Source: Scytonema hofmannii PCC 7110
Lineage (GTDB): Bacteria; Cyanobacteriota; Cyanobacteriia; Cyanobacteriales; Nostocaceae
DNA: 64,000 nt
Reading direction: 5' to 3'
NCBI RefSeq assembly: GCF_000346485.2
Contig: NZ_KQ976354.1
Location: 8,727,323 to 8,791,322 of the forward strand
Shown: piece after piece, positions 25,428 to 33,903 of the stretch
How the letters are laid out: each line of letters opens with the position of its first letter
Position numbering within the stretch: position 1 is the first letter of the stretch
Notes under the pieces: generated by a model
Databases searched by the model: none
What the model saw: only the letters and a program-made list of their open reading frames with translations
What the model was told of the DNA's origin: nothing
Made by a program: the position numbers and the translations under genes

Positions 25428-27093
25428 AAGATTTCCACCATTTAGTATGTTGTACAAGCGTGTGTACCTGCCAATTTGGATCTGAGTGAGGATAATCGCG
25501 ACGGTAATGTCCTCCCCGACTTTCAGTTCTGAAGGCAGCACTTTTAAGAATTAGATAAGCAACATCAAGCAGATTGTCTGTTTCTGCCCACAATCGTATT
25601 TGCCGTTCAACATTCGGTAAATTTAAGGTAGCCGATTGTGTCGGCTGTAAAGATTTTAAGAATTGAGTGATTGGCAACGTAGCAATTTCCCGTTGCCAAG
25701 ATTCAACAGTCGCGATCGCAGCTTCCATCCCAGACTGTTCCCGACATATACCAGCATTTTCCCACACCAAACGCGGTATTTTTTGCCGCAGTTCTTCTAA
25801 ATATTCTTGCTGATAAGCCCACTCGCTTTCAGAAAGGATAAAGGATAAAGGATGAAGGAAAAAATGAGATTCTTTAAGTTCATCCTTTATCTTTCTCACT
25901 TCATCCTTCAAATGGGCCATTTCTGCTCCAAACACTATACACTCCAACAGGGAATTACTAGCAAGACGATTTGCTCCATGTACTCCAGTACTTGCAGTTT
26001 CTCCCACAGCATACAAACCGGGAATGTTTGTCCGGTTCATGAGATCTGTGACAATACCACCCATCCAATAATGAGCGGCGGGAGCAACTGGTATTGGTTC
26101 TGAGAAAACGTCAATGCCCCAATGTTTACAAACTTTGATGATATTAGGGAAACGATAGCGAATCTTTTCAGCAGGAATCGGGCGCATATCCAACCACACA
26201 CTAGCTGTTGCCAAATCGGCTGAAGTGCGTTGCAAGTGAGTGAAAATTGCACGACTGACAACATCTCTGGGAGCAAGTTCACCAGATGGGTGATAGTCAA
26301 ATGCAAAACGCCGTCCTTCGCGATCGATTAGATGTGCGCCTTCACCACGTACAGCTTCGCTAATGAGAAAGCGTCCGGGTTTTGTAAGGGCTGTCGGATG
26401 AAACTGGACAAACTCTAAATCTCGAAGAATAGCCCCAACCCGCCATCCCATCGCCACGCCATCTCCCGTGCTCACAGCCGGGTTTGTGGTTTGAGCAAAA
26501 ACTTGACCACCACCACCTGTGGCTAAAACCACAGCAGGTGCTTTCACCCATGTGACTGCACCTTGATAAAAAAGACTAATTCCCTGACACCGATTTGTCT
26601 CAGGTTCCAGCCACAGATTCAAAGCCAAAGCTTGTTGAATAACCTGAATATTTTGGCGTTGCAGAACTTGGTTTGTCAGAGTTGTGATAACTTCCCTACC
26701 AGTTGTGTCTGCAGAATGAAGAACGCGATTGCGGGAATGGGCAGCTTCCAAAGTTAATGCGAGTTCGTTGCCATGACGATCGAAAGCAACACCTAATTTG
26801 ATGAGAGATTCAATACAGCTAGGGGCTTTGTTAGCGAGAAATTCTACAGCTTCTACATCGCACAAACCCACACCTGCCCGTATGGTATCTTCAACGTGAA
26901 AAGAAGGAGAATCTTGGGGTGCGATCGCAGCAGCAATACCTCCTTGCGCCCAATCACTGGCAGACAGAGAAAGTGTTTCTTTAGTAATCAAACCTATTTT
27001 CAAATCGGCAGGTATACAAAGTGCTGTATACAATCCAGCAGCACCAGCACCGACTACTATGACATCAAATTCGCTTTTTAAGTTGGTCGTCAC
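25420..27093 (-). CDS. nadB: L-aspartate oxidase NadB
   Basis: An FAD enzyme of NAD synthesis that oxidises aspartate to iminoaspartate for NadA. It shows the dinucleotide fold DVIVVGAGAAGLYTAL, the flavin/substrate block ASDWAQGGIAAAI and FHVEDTIRAGVGLCD, then GGGGQVFAQTTNP, FVQFHPTAL and YAVGETASTGVHGANRLASNSL, followed by a C-terminal helical domain. The start is GTG. Around residues 393-420 the protein reads LKDEVRKIKDELKES then HFFLHPLSFILS. This is not family sequence but an in-frame insertion of an intergenic-type repeat with a 13-bp inverted repeat (GATAAAGGATGAA, 25844-25856 and 25879-25891). The core motifs are intact. Confidence 0.95.
   Translation of the reverse strand: MTTNLKSEFDVIVVGAGAAGLYTALCIPADLKIGLITKETLSLSASDWAQGGIAAAIAPQDSPSFHVEDTIRAGVGLCDVEAVEFLANKAPSCIESLIKLGVAFDRHGNELALTLEAAHSRNRVLHSADTTGREVITTLTNQVLQRQNIQVIQQALALNLWLEPETNRCQGISLFYQGAVTWVKAPAVVLATGGGGQVFAQTTNPAVSTGDGVAMGWRVGAILRDLEFVQFHPTALTKPGRFLISEAVRGEGAHLIDREGRRFAFDYHPSGELAPRDVVSRAIFTHLQRTSADLATASVWLDMRPIPAEKIRYRFPNIIKVCKHWGIDVFSEPIPVAPAAHYWMGGIVTDLMNRTNIPGLYAVGETASTGVHGANRLASNSLLECIVFGAEMAHLKDEVRKIKDELKESHFFLHPLSFILSESEWAYQQEYLEELRQKIPRLVWENAGICREQSGMEAAIATVESWQREIATLPITQFLKSLQPTQSATLNLPNVERQIRLWAETDNLLDVAYLILKSAAFRTESRGGHYRRDYPHSDPNWQVHTLVQHTKWWKSSI
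25831..25915. repeat. Intergenic-type repeat inserted in frame in nadB
   Basis: GGATAAAGGATGAAGG on one side and TTCATCCTTTATC on the other form a hairpin of the kind common between genes (compare ATCCTTTATCCTTCATCC near 60613). Here it codes for about 28 residues of NadB. Confidence 0.65.
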
Positions 27094-27117
27094 AAATAAA
27101 GTTAACTAATAAGGATC

Positions 27118-27159
27118 GTCACTGGTCACTGGTCACTGGTCACTGGTCACTGGTCACTG
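27118..27159. repeat. Heptamer array GTCACTG (six units)
   Basis: Six direct units upstream of the nadB start, in its 5' flank. Confidence 0.75.
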
Positions 27160-27320
27160 ATCCGGGAGGAATTAGGGTACGGGGAGTTGAGATAGAGGGA
27201 AAAGAAAGGCTGATGAACATTAGTTTGCCACATACTAAAATTCTGACCCTACTTCCTAATCTCCATTCCCCATTGCCCCCGATCCCCAGAAAAGGCACCG
27301 AGTTCCCCAATCCCTATTTT

Positions 27321-27782
27321 TTATCTATAGATACCGTTGTTAAAGCGGTCATCTCCCTCTGTGTATGCAGCCTCAGCGTCAGTCACAGTGAAGTTATCCA
27401 AGTTAGCCTGCAGGATTTGTTTTTGGCGATCGCTCAATCCGTCAATGCTCAAAATATCCTCTACCTTTTGATAAGGAGCATTTTTGATAATTTTCCTTGC
27501 AAGGGTAGGATATAATCCCGGATACTTTTGGAAAGCTCGCACGTTGGTATTGTTCAGATCGATTTTTTTTCCATACACGTCTGCCAGCTTTGCGTCTGCG
27601 CGATTGCGTAAACCTTGAGTTCCCTCAACTGCCAAAACTGGCGCGGAATGAAAAGCAAGACTGTTAAAACTAGCGGCTTGGGCTACTTGTGGCATTCCCA
27701 ACCATCCCCAACATCCTAGTAACAAGCTAAAAACAGTTAATAAACGCACCAATCCTTTCACGATTTTTTTACCTCTTTCCAT
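27321..27782 (-). CDS. psbU: Photosystem II extrinsic protein PsbU
   Basis: The 12-kDa extrinsic protein of the oxygen-evolving complex. A signal peptide (residues 1-36, ending MPQVAQA before ASFN) directs it to the thylakoid lumen. The mature part contains the helix-hairpin-helix-like repeats typical of Psb[40 protein letters not shown] and [19 protein letters not shown]. The C-terminus ([12 protein letters not shown]) is also family sequence. PsbU stabilises the Mn cluster and cytochrome c550. It appears monocistronic. The plus-strand ORF over it is a shadow. Confidence 0.97.
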   Translation of the reverse strand: MERGKKIVKGLVRLLTVFSLLLGCWGWLGMPQVAQAASFNSLAFHSAPVLAVEGTQGLRNRADAKLADVYGKKIDLNNTNVRAFQKYPGLYPTLARKIIKNAPYQKVEDILSIDGLSDRQKQILQANLDNFTVTDAEAAYTEGDDRFNNGIYR

Positions 27783-28007
27783 CCAATTACATCAAAGCTT
27801 TAAGCTATTAGCAATCTATTGGTTATTTGTCAAGAGCTATTTACCTCAGATGAGAGAGCAAAGGACTAAGGACAAAAACCGATAGCCAATGGCTTAATCA
27901 ACACAGCACTATCAGAAACTAATATACAGCTCATTAACATCCACAATACTTGCGGTTACTAGCTTTGACTGTAGTTTTCCCAAAAATTCCTTATTTTAGG
28001 CAAAGTT

Positions 28008-28080
28008 GTCACTGGTCACTGGTCACTGGTCACTGGTCACTGGTCACTGGTCACTGGTCACTGGTCACTGGTCACTGGTC
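28008..28080. repeat. Heptamer array GTCACTG (about ten units)
   Basis: The longest array in the window: more than ten perfect tandem GTCACTG units. Its right edge provides the TGA stop of the DUF3120 gene on the minus strand. Confidence 0.9.
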
Positions 28081-28816
28081 ATGCAAGAACAGCCGCAACC
28101 AAAAACAAGCAATCTACCAAGATAGTACTTAACACGGCTCCACTAAAAGCATACCAATGCCTCTGCCGTTGAGGTAAAGGTAAAATACCAACTGTCAGTA
28201 GCACTAAGGCAAGAGAGATCGCCCATACTTGTCCCCAAGGAGTTTTTACCTGGGCTAGAGCACTTTGCAAAATTGGCGACACATCCGCAGGTTCTACCTG
28301 CATAATTTGCCGCCAAAAAGGTATTAAGTCTACTAAATAAAAGTATATATCTGTTAAGACCGTACCGAATAGAGAGCCTAAGTAAAAAAAATTCCCTATT
28401 TTCCCCCAATTCCGGCTCAGACACCATAGGGCGAAAGGTAAACCAATAGACTCTACAGGCAAATGCCAAAGGGGTTCCCAACGCAGCCAACCCCAGTAGA
28501 TTGAGCCTGCTAGCCAACTCCAACTAAACCCTAACAACAGATCGCCCCATATATATGTTGAGGGACGTGACATTAATTTAAGACTCAGCCAAACCCAACC
28601 GCCTGTTAAAGCTAAGCTCAGCCCAGGTAGCATTCGCACCAATGGGGCTTCGATAAAAACTGGCACAGACACTAAGAATACGGCTGCCACAAAGACTAAG
28701 GGTGCTGGTTGAGCAACAACTTTCCACAACAACGGAATATCAGCAGTTGTATTTTGCTGGACGGCTTGAACTGAAGCAGTAGAAACAGAGTAGGATGACA
28801 AAGTATTATTAATCAA
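28079..28816 (-). CDS. DUF3120 membrane protein
   Basis: This 245-residue polytopic membrane protein (about six hydrophobic segments, e.g. PLVFVAAVFLVSVPVFIEAPLV, VWAISLALVLLTVGILPLP, LSTILVDCLFLVAAVLA) has the pattern of DUF3120, a family conserved in cyanobacteria. The core FSWSWLAGSIYWGWLRWEP...LPVESIGLPFAL is characteristic. Function unknown; conservation in oxygenic phototrophs suggests a thylakoid or envelope role. The stop codon TGA is supplied by the heptamer array. The polar N-terminus (residues 1-25) may be overextended. Confidence 0.85.
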   Translation of the reverse strand: MINNTLSSYSVSTASVQAVQQNTTADIPLLWKVVAQPAPLVFVAAVFLVSVPVFIEAPLVRMLPGLSLALTGGWVWLSLKLMSRPSTYIWGDLLLGFSWSWLAGSIYWGWLRWEPLWHLPVESIGLPFALWCLSRNWGKIGNFFYLGSLFGTVLTDIYFYLVDLIPFWRQIMQVEPADVSPILQSALAQVKTPWGQVWAISLALVLLTVGILPLPQRQRHWYAFSGAVLSTILVDCLFLVAAVLA

Positions 28817-28988
28817 TGTTTTTAATAATTGTTACTTATCTTTATCTTACTTAAGATACCACAACATTTATCCCCCCGGGGGGCATTCAAATTATAACTT
28901 ATTAAGAAGGATGAAGTGTAAAGTATAAAGGTTGAAGCAAACTTAACCAATTACTGGTCACTCGTCACTGGTCACTGGTCACTGAATT

Positions 28989-29468
28989 ATGACAATCACT
29001 ATTGCACTCCATACCGAGCACATCAATTCCTTAAATCTCTCCTCCGCCATATCAGTTATTGAGAAACTAGTGCAAGAGGGAGCGATCGCATCTCAACAAC
29101 AGCAGTTGTGCTTTGATATTAACTATCCACTAGAACAAGGCGATCCAAGAGAACTGTCTGAAGTTCCAGAAATTCGTTTGTGGTTTATCCGATTGGATAC
29201 TCGCTATCCTTGGTTACCTTTTTTACTAGACTGGAAAGCCGGAGAATTAGTGCGTTATACTGCCATGCTCGTACCGCATCAATTTAGTAGGAGAGAAGGT
29301 ATTCAATATAATCCTGAAGCATTAGAAATTTTTCTCATGCACAAACTGTTTTTTCTAACTGATTGGCTGAAACAACAAGGTATTCCCAGTAAAGCTCGTT
29401 TACAGTCTATGGCTCAACTCCTAGGTTATGAGCTAGACGATACTTTATTTGAATTGGTTAGTGGTTAA
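28989..29468 (+). CDS. CRR6-family NdhI maturation factor
   Basis: This 159-residue protein matches the Chlororespiratory Reduction 6 family: FDINYPLEQGDPRELSEVPE, IRLWFIRLDTRYPWLPFLLDWKAGELVRY, FNPEALEIFLMHKLFFLTDWL. CRR6 is required for maturation of NdhI and thus assembly of the hydrophilic arm of the NDH-1 complex used in cyclic electron flow and respiration. The ATG is preceded directly by GTCACTG heptamers and has no evident Shine-Dalgarno. The 3' end is absorbed into TTAGTGG repeats: the last codons (VSG) are GTTAGTGGT. Confidence 0.92.
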   Translation: MTITIALHTEHINSLNLSSAISVIEKLVQEGAIASQQQQLCFDINYPLEQGDPRELSEVPEIRLWFIRLDTRYPWLPFLLDWKAGELVRYTAMLVPHQFSRREGIQYNPEALEIFLMHKLFFLTDWLKQQGIPSKARLQSMAQLLGYELDDTLFELVSG

Positions 29469-29527
29469 TCAGTGAGCAGTGACCAGTAACCAGTGACCAC
29501 TGGTTACTAACCACTAACCACTAACCG
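29455..29527. repeat. Mixed heptamer array at the CRR6 3' end
   Basis: TTAGTGG, CCAGTGA/CCAGTAA and CCACTAA units in direct and inverted order. The array begins inside the last codons of the CRR6 gene and runs close to the stop of the convergent gene. Confidence 0.7.
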
Positions 29528-29534
29528 CTAAATA

Positions 29535-30281
29535 CTAACAACTAACAATTAAAGTCAGTGCTTTATGAAAAGCATATTCAACAGCTTTAGATTGACTGGG
29601 TAATGCTGATGGCCAAATACGATAATCGTTAGACTCTAGAATTAAGTTTGCCATATCATCGATTTTTATCCTTTTTAATACCTCGTATTGAGCCAATTCA
29701 AAATCTCGGAGAGTACCACCTCGTGCTAAGATTTTTTTTGCGGCTTCAATAAAACCATTTAAAACGGCTTTCATGTATTCCGTACCTGTATGTTCTGCAA
29801 AAACTGATGATAACTTGAAAGCCTTCTGCTCTTCTAAGAGAAGATCGGCGATCGCTTTGCCTTCGCGAGTCTTCCACTTTTTAGGTAATTGTACCTCCAA
29901 ATAATCGTCTTGAAGGGACTGATATTTGAGATACTCGTCAATATCAATAGTTTCTTGAACCAGTTTTTGTCCTGTCAAGAGTTGTAACAGAGGGATTGCA
30001 CTTGTACTAATAGAGGAATCTAGAATGACTTTTTCTTCACCTTCCAAACATTGATAGACAAGATAAGTCCAAAGTCCCGATTGAGAAAAATTAGCTTTAG
30101 CGGCTTGATAGAAAGTTGTTGTGCCATCCTCCTCACACTCGAAACATACATTTTTTACATCTTGGGTATTTTCTTCTAAATGTATGAGTCTTCTAAAAAT
30201 ACCAGTGATATGTGATGGTTGGCTCTCTACTTGGATGTAACGCTTACCACTGCTGATGTAGCTATGTAACCAAATCGCCAT
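29535..30281 (-). CDS. Cytoplasmic protein of unknown function (248 residues)
   Basis: Not recognised. It has no signal peptide or membrane helix. The N-terminal half is beta-rich (MAIWLHSYISSGKRYIQVESQ, NVCFECEEDGTTTFYQAAKANF). The C-terminal half is helical (EYMKAVLNGFIEAAKKILARGG, AQYEVLKRIKIDDMANLIL). The ATG start is followed by a well-formed frame with typical codon use. It ends 8 bases from the heptamer array shared with the CRR6 gene and is convergent with it. Over 600 bases upstream are gene-free. Confidence 0.55.
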   Translation of the reverse strand: MAIWLHSYISSGKRYIQVESQPSHITGIFRRLIHLEENTQDVKNVCFECEEDGTTTFYQAAKANFSQSGLWTYLVYQCLEGEEKVILDSSISTSAIPLLQLLTGQKLVQETIDIDEYLKYQSLQDDYLEVQLPKKWKTREGKAIADLLLEEQKAFKLSSVFAEHTGTEYMKAVLNGFIEAAKKILARGGTLRDFELAQYEVLKRIKIDDMANLILESNDYRIWPSALPSQSKAVEYAFHKALTLIVSC

Positions 30282-30918
30282 TTGTTTTTCCTTTGAATAT
30301 TTTCGTCACATTCTGTTGCGATGCACCAGTCCGACAGCAAGAGGGAAGTTTAGGAACACACAAATGTAGCGCACTAAATTTATCTAATAAATAGATCGCA
30401 CTTAAAATTGATGGCAAGAAGTGTTTGCCAAGAAGCCGAGAATCCTCAATGTTGCTGTACTGAATTCAGTATTCTTTGTTTTAACGTAAATTTTTAGTCA
30501 GAATTAATTCATTTCGTTACAAAACCTCAGATTTCCTATTATATCGATCGTGTTTGAGCAGTTATTAGACTGTTGATTGATGACTCAGAGTTGCCATCAG
30601 TTATTAAGCTGTAAAATAGGGTGCAGCAAAATTTACAGCTAATACTCATTTGGAGAAGCCGGGATAAATGTTTTCTAGATTACATATATTAATAGCTACT
30701 CTACATAAATTTATCGAAAATTTTTAGCTTAAGCCAGCTTTCAGCAAAAATTTTTTTCTCCAAAAGCTTAATATATACAGGTTTCGTACCATTTTGTTAG
30801 ATAAGACAATAAAATCCGCCTTTAGTTAGAGCGGATTTGAGATAGCAAAAATACTAGGCGATTTAAGTCGCAGCGATATAAGACAAAGTCCTTTCCTGCG
30901 CGAATGGGTAGCTGAGTT
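30282..30918. other. Intergenic region, 637 bases
   Basis: AT-rich DNA between two minus-strand genes, with a hairpin terminator at 30812-30838 serving the glycosyltransferase. The rest should include the promoter of the 248-residue protein; no RNA or ORF recognised. Confidence 0.5.
30812..30838 (-). terminator. Terminator of the GT9 gene
   Basis: AAATCCGC/GCGGATTT stem; on the minus strand the stem is followed by a T-rich run (TTTTATTG). It lies about 80 bases after the GT9 stop. Confidence 0.6.
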
Positions 30919-31878
30919 TCAACCGCCCCAAATTTTCTCTAAGACAACCTTGGGTGAAATATCCTCCATTTTCCCAGTCGGAGATTTTATGGCAAGGAAT
31001 TTTTCGCTCTGAGGCAGTAGCTTAGAAGGATCTGTTGAACCAAATAGAGCAACAGTATAAGTCTGAACAGCCACACTCAAATGCATTGGCACACTATCAG
31101 TACACAGCATTAAATTTGACCCGGCAATCATAGCTGCTAGCTTGCCGATGTCATCGGGTGAACTGACTTTAATGTCAGGCGCGGACTGTTTAAGACTGCG
31201 TACAAACTGTTCATCTTCCGGTTCTCGGATAACAACCACGGGCATATTGGGTTGTTTTTGCTGGAAATCTTGAATAATTTGCTGCCAGTTTTTAACAGGG
31301 TAGATTTTATCAAAACCTTTGACTTGGGATAATTCGCTTGCACCCCCGTGAATTAAAACGTAGCCAGTTTCCTTGACTCCGAGCCGTTGTTGTTCTGCAT
31401 TAGCCCAATCAATATCTTGTTTTGGGACATTGACTGACAATTCCGGGCATGGAGATTTAATGTTTAAAACTTGTAACAAATCGTGGTACACACAAGCGGC
31501 ATACTGCCCTGTGTTCAGAGCCACTGGATTGGTGAGAAAAGCAGAGCCTTTGCCACGATAACCAACACGGGTTGGAATTCCAGTCAACCAGAGCAAAAGA
31601 CCAACTAACCAGCTTTGCCCAAGAGCAATAGCTACATCGTATTCGCGATCGCGAATCGTGCCAACCAAGTTACCCCAATCTGCCAGACTGTTACGATCTT
31701 TGAAATCAAAAGCCAGTACATCATTAACTGACTTACTGACTCGGTAAGCAGTCTTTGACCGAGGTTCCACGACGACATCTATTTTAGCTTTCGGTAAATT
31801 CCGCTTTAGATCGTCTAAAGTCGGAAAGAAAAGAAGTTGATCGCCAATTCCGCCAGGGACAAGGGCTACTATTCGCAT
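30919..31878 (-). CDS. Glycosyltransferase family 9 (heptosyltransferase-like)
   Basis: The N-terminus MRIVALVPGGIGDQLLFFP is the GT9 acceptor-side motif with its catalytic-region Gly-Asp. The C-terminal domain shows VLIHGGASE, CTDSVPMHLSVAV and ALFGSTDPSKLLP, which bind the nucleotide sugar in the family. It probably adds a sugar to lipopolysaccharide or a related cell-surface glycan in the cytoplasm before export. Length (319) is normal. It is divergent from ispD, with about 170 bases between the starts that include 'gggcaatgggcaat' repeats. Confidence 0.88.
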   Translation of the reverse strand: MRIVALVPGGIGDQLLFFPTLDDLKRNLPKAKIDVVVEPRSKTAYRVSKSVNDVLAFDFKDRNSLADWGNLVGTIRDREYDVAIALGQSWLVGLLLWLTGIPTRVGYRGKGSAFLTNPVALNTGQYAACVYHDLLQVLNIKSPCPELSVNVPKQDIDWANAEQQRLGVKETGYVLIHGGASELSQVKGFDKIYPVKNWQQIIQDFQQKQPNMPVVVIREPEDEQFVRSLKQSAPDIKVSSPDDIGKLAAMIAGSNLMLCTDSVPMHLSVAVQTYTVALFGSTDPSKLLPQSEKFLAIKSPTGKMEDISPKVVLEKIWGG

Positions 31879-32047
31879 AATATATTTTGACGCTCATTCG
31901 CTCCTTATTTTAGGGGAATATAGGGATGAAAGATTGGGAATTGGGCAATGGGCAATGGGCAATGGGCAATGGGCAATTGCGTATTGAATAGCTTGTAAAA
32001 TGTCCCATGCCCCATGCCCCATGCCCATATTAAAATTGAGGAATCTT

Positions 32048-32737
32048 GTGCATTTACTAATTCCATCTGCGGGTTCGGGAAAAAGAATGGGGAGTAACCG
32101 TAATAAACTCCTTCTGATGGTACAGTCGCGTCCTATCATTGCTTGGACTCTCCTAGCGGCTGAGGCTGCAAATCAAATTGAATGGATGGGAATTATCTCC
32201 CAGCCCAATGATTGGCAAGACTTTAAAAGGATTATTGCCAGTTTAGATCTCACTAAGCCTGTGGAACTGATTCAAGGAGGTTCTACCCGTCAAGAATCGG
32301 TTCACAATGGGTTGCTGGCGTTACCAAGATCTGCAAAACAAGTTTTGATTCATGATGGAGCTAGATGTCTTGTGACACCAGACTTACTTAATAGGTGTGC
32401 TGAAGCTATTCGCCATTGCCCTGGTTTGATTGCTGCTATACCAGTTAAGGATACCATTAAGGTGGTCGCAACGAATGGTATAATCCAAAGCACTCCTAAC
32501 CGAGAGCAACTGTGGGCAGCACAAACTCCCCAAGGTTTTGATGTTAGTTTATTAAAACAGTGTCATGCTGAAGGTGTGCGTCAGGGTTGGGAAGTCACTG
32601 ACGATGCCGCATTGTTTGAGAGATGTGGCATTGAAGTACGGATCGTCCAAGGAGAAGAAACCAATTTGAAACTGACAACCCCACAGGATTTGGCAATTGC
32701 GGAATTCATTCTTAAAACTAGGCTGATTGAGAGATGA
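32048..32737 (+). CDS. ispD: 2-C-methyl-D-erythritol 4-phosphate cytidylyltransferase IspD
   Basis: Starting at the GTG at 32048 the protein reads (M)HLLIPSAGSGKRMGSNRNKLL, the nucleotide-binding signature of IspD. VQGGSTRQESVHNGL, HDGARCLVTP, IPVKDTIK, QTPQGF and EVTDDAALFE follow, all family blocks. The upstream ATG at 32000 would add residues encoded by a 'CCCATGCC' repeat. IspD makes CDP-methylerythritol in the plastid/cyanobacterial isoprenoid pathway that supplies carotenoids and phytol. ispG of the same pathway lies 5.5 kb downstream, not in the same operon. Confidence 0.96.
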   Translation: MHLLIPSAGSGKRMGSNRNKLLLMVQSRPIIAWTLLAAEAANQIEWMGIISQPNDWQDFKRIIASLDLTKPVELIQGGSTRQESVHNGLLALPRSAKQVLIHDGARCLVTPDLLNRCAEAIRHCPGLIAAIPVKDTIKVVATNGIIQSTPNREQLWAAQTPQGFDVSLLKQCHAEGVRQGWEVTDDAALFERCGIEVRIVQGEETNLKLTTPQDLAIAEFILKTRLIER

Positions 32738-32883
32738 AGTAGGTTATAACAATAATTTGGACACGATACTTCGGGTTTAGTGAAAAAGTCTTGACTTGTG
32801 CTAGATATTATGGTAGTTTCCCAAACACTTGTTGTTTGTCATTTGTCATTTGTCCTTTGTCCTTTGTCATTTGTAGATGACTA

Positions 32884-33432
32884 ATGAATGCAGCGACGAA
32901 AATAGAAGCAATTCTCTATTTAAAAGGTAAGCCCCTGTCTATCAGCGAACTTGCCGAGTATGCCGCCTGCGATCGCGCTACAGTAGAGGAAGGCATAATC
33001 GATCTTATTGACGAATATGCCAGACGAGATAGCGCTTTAGAAATCGTAGAAACTCCAGATGGTTATAGCTTGCAACTGCGATCTGATTTTCACGATTTAG
33101 TACAAACTCTCATTCCAGTAGAATTGGGAGTAGGGGCATTGCGGACTTTGGCGGCAATTGCCTTAAACAGCCCAATGCTTCAAAGTGACTTGATAAATTT
33201 GCGCGGTTCAGGCGCATATCAACAAGTTCAAGAACTGGTTGAACTCGGTTTTGTGAAAAAACGCCGAGACAGCGAGTCGCGATCGTTCTCCTTGCAAGTG
33301 ACTTCAAAATTTCACCAGTATTTTCAAATTGAGCAACTTCCCCAACCATTCTTTAACGATCAAAAGCAAAGACAACTAGAGCTAGAACTGCAAGCAGAAC
33401 CTGAAATTAATGGAGTTCTATCCTCAGAATGA
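32884..33432 (+). CDS. scpB: Segregation and condensation protein ScpB
   Basis: This 182-residue winged-helix protein begins NAATKIEAILYLKGKPLSISELAEY and contains the ScpB blocks DGYSLQLRSDF, AALRTLAAIALNSP-like (GVGALRTLAAIALNSPM), LINLRGSGAYQQVQELVELGFVKKRRDSESRSF. ScpB works with ScpA and Smc in chromosome condensation. No scpA is adjacent. The gene is preceded by a 'tttgtcattt/tttgtccttt' repeat and followed after 80 bases by the DUF760 gene on the same strand. Confidence 0.9.
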   Translation: MNAATKIEAILYLKGKPLSISELAEYAACDRATVEEGIIDLIDEYARRDSALEIVETPDGYSLQLRSDFHDLVQTLIPVELGVGALRTLAAIALNSPMLQSDLINLRGSGAYQQVQELVELGFVKKRRDSESRSFSLQVTSKFHQYFQIEQLPQPFFNDQKQRQLELELQAEPEINGVLSSE

Positions 33433-33512
33433 ATGGTAGTACTCCTGACAGAGGGCTGTCCTTTCTAGTATGGTTTAGAGTAGAATAAGCAACTCAGCTA
33501 AAAAATTTGCCA

Positions 33513-33860
33513 ATGGTGTTTGATCCAAACTTTTTGAATGACTACCCTGAGGAACACCCCAGCCAACTTCTGAATGAGGGCTTAGAGGATAATCCCAATA
33601 AGTTGCTCAAGTATTTGCAGCATCAGCCGCCTGAAGTTTTAGCACGCGTCGCCCAGTCGGTCAGTCCTGAAATTAAACAAATTATTTCGCAGAACGTCCA
33701 AGGGCTCGTTGGGATGTTACCATCCGAAAATTTCAACGTGCAAATCACAACAGACAGGGATAATCTGGCTGGACTTTTGGCATCTGCCATGATGACTGGG
33801 TATTTCCTCCGTCAAATGGAACAGAGGATGCAGTTAGATCATTTATCAAATGGTCATTAG
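33513..33860 (+). CDS. DUF760 protein
   Basis: This 115-residue protein matches the DUF760 family of cyanobacteria and plastids: NKLLKYLQHQPPEVLARVAQSVSPEIKQII, NVQGLVGMLPSENFNVQIT, TDRDNLAGLLASAMMTGYFLRQMEQRM. I chose the ATG at 33513; the track-like TTG two codons upstream is less likely. Function is not established for the family; plant members are chloroplast proteins. The stop TAG lies at the edge of a GTGACCA/CCAGTGA heptamer array that separates it from convergent htrA. Confidence 0.87.
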   Translation: MVFDPNFLNDYPEEHPSQLLNEGLEDNPNKLLKYLQHQPPEVLARVAQSVSPEIKQIISQNVQGLVGMLPSENFNVQITTDRDNLAGLLASAMMTGYFLRQMEQRMQLDHLSNGH

Positions 33861-33897
33861 TCAGTGACCAGTGACCAGTGACCAGTGACCAGTAACA
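33860..33897. repeat. Heptamer array CCAGTGA
   Basis: About five units filling the short gap between the convergent DUF760 and HtrA genes; it starts at the DUF760 stop codon. Confidence 0.75.
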
Positions 33898-33903
33898 GTC
33901 CCG

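Noticed and set aside
28008..28080. Tandem GTCACTG array as a possible CRISPR
   Set aside because: Repeats are contiguous 7-mers with no spacers; simple heptamer array.
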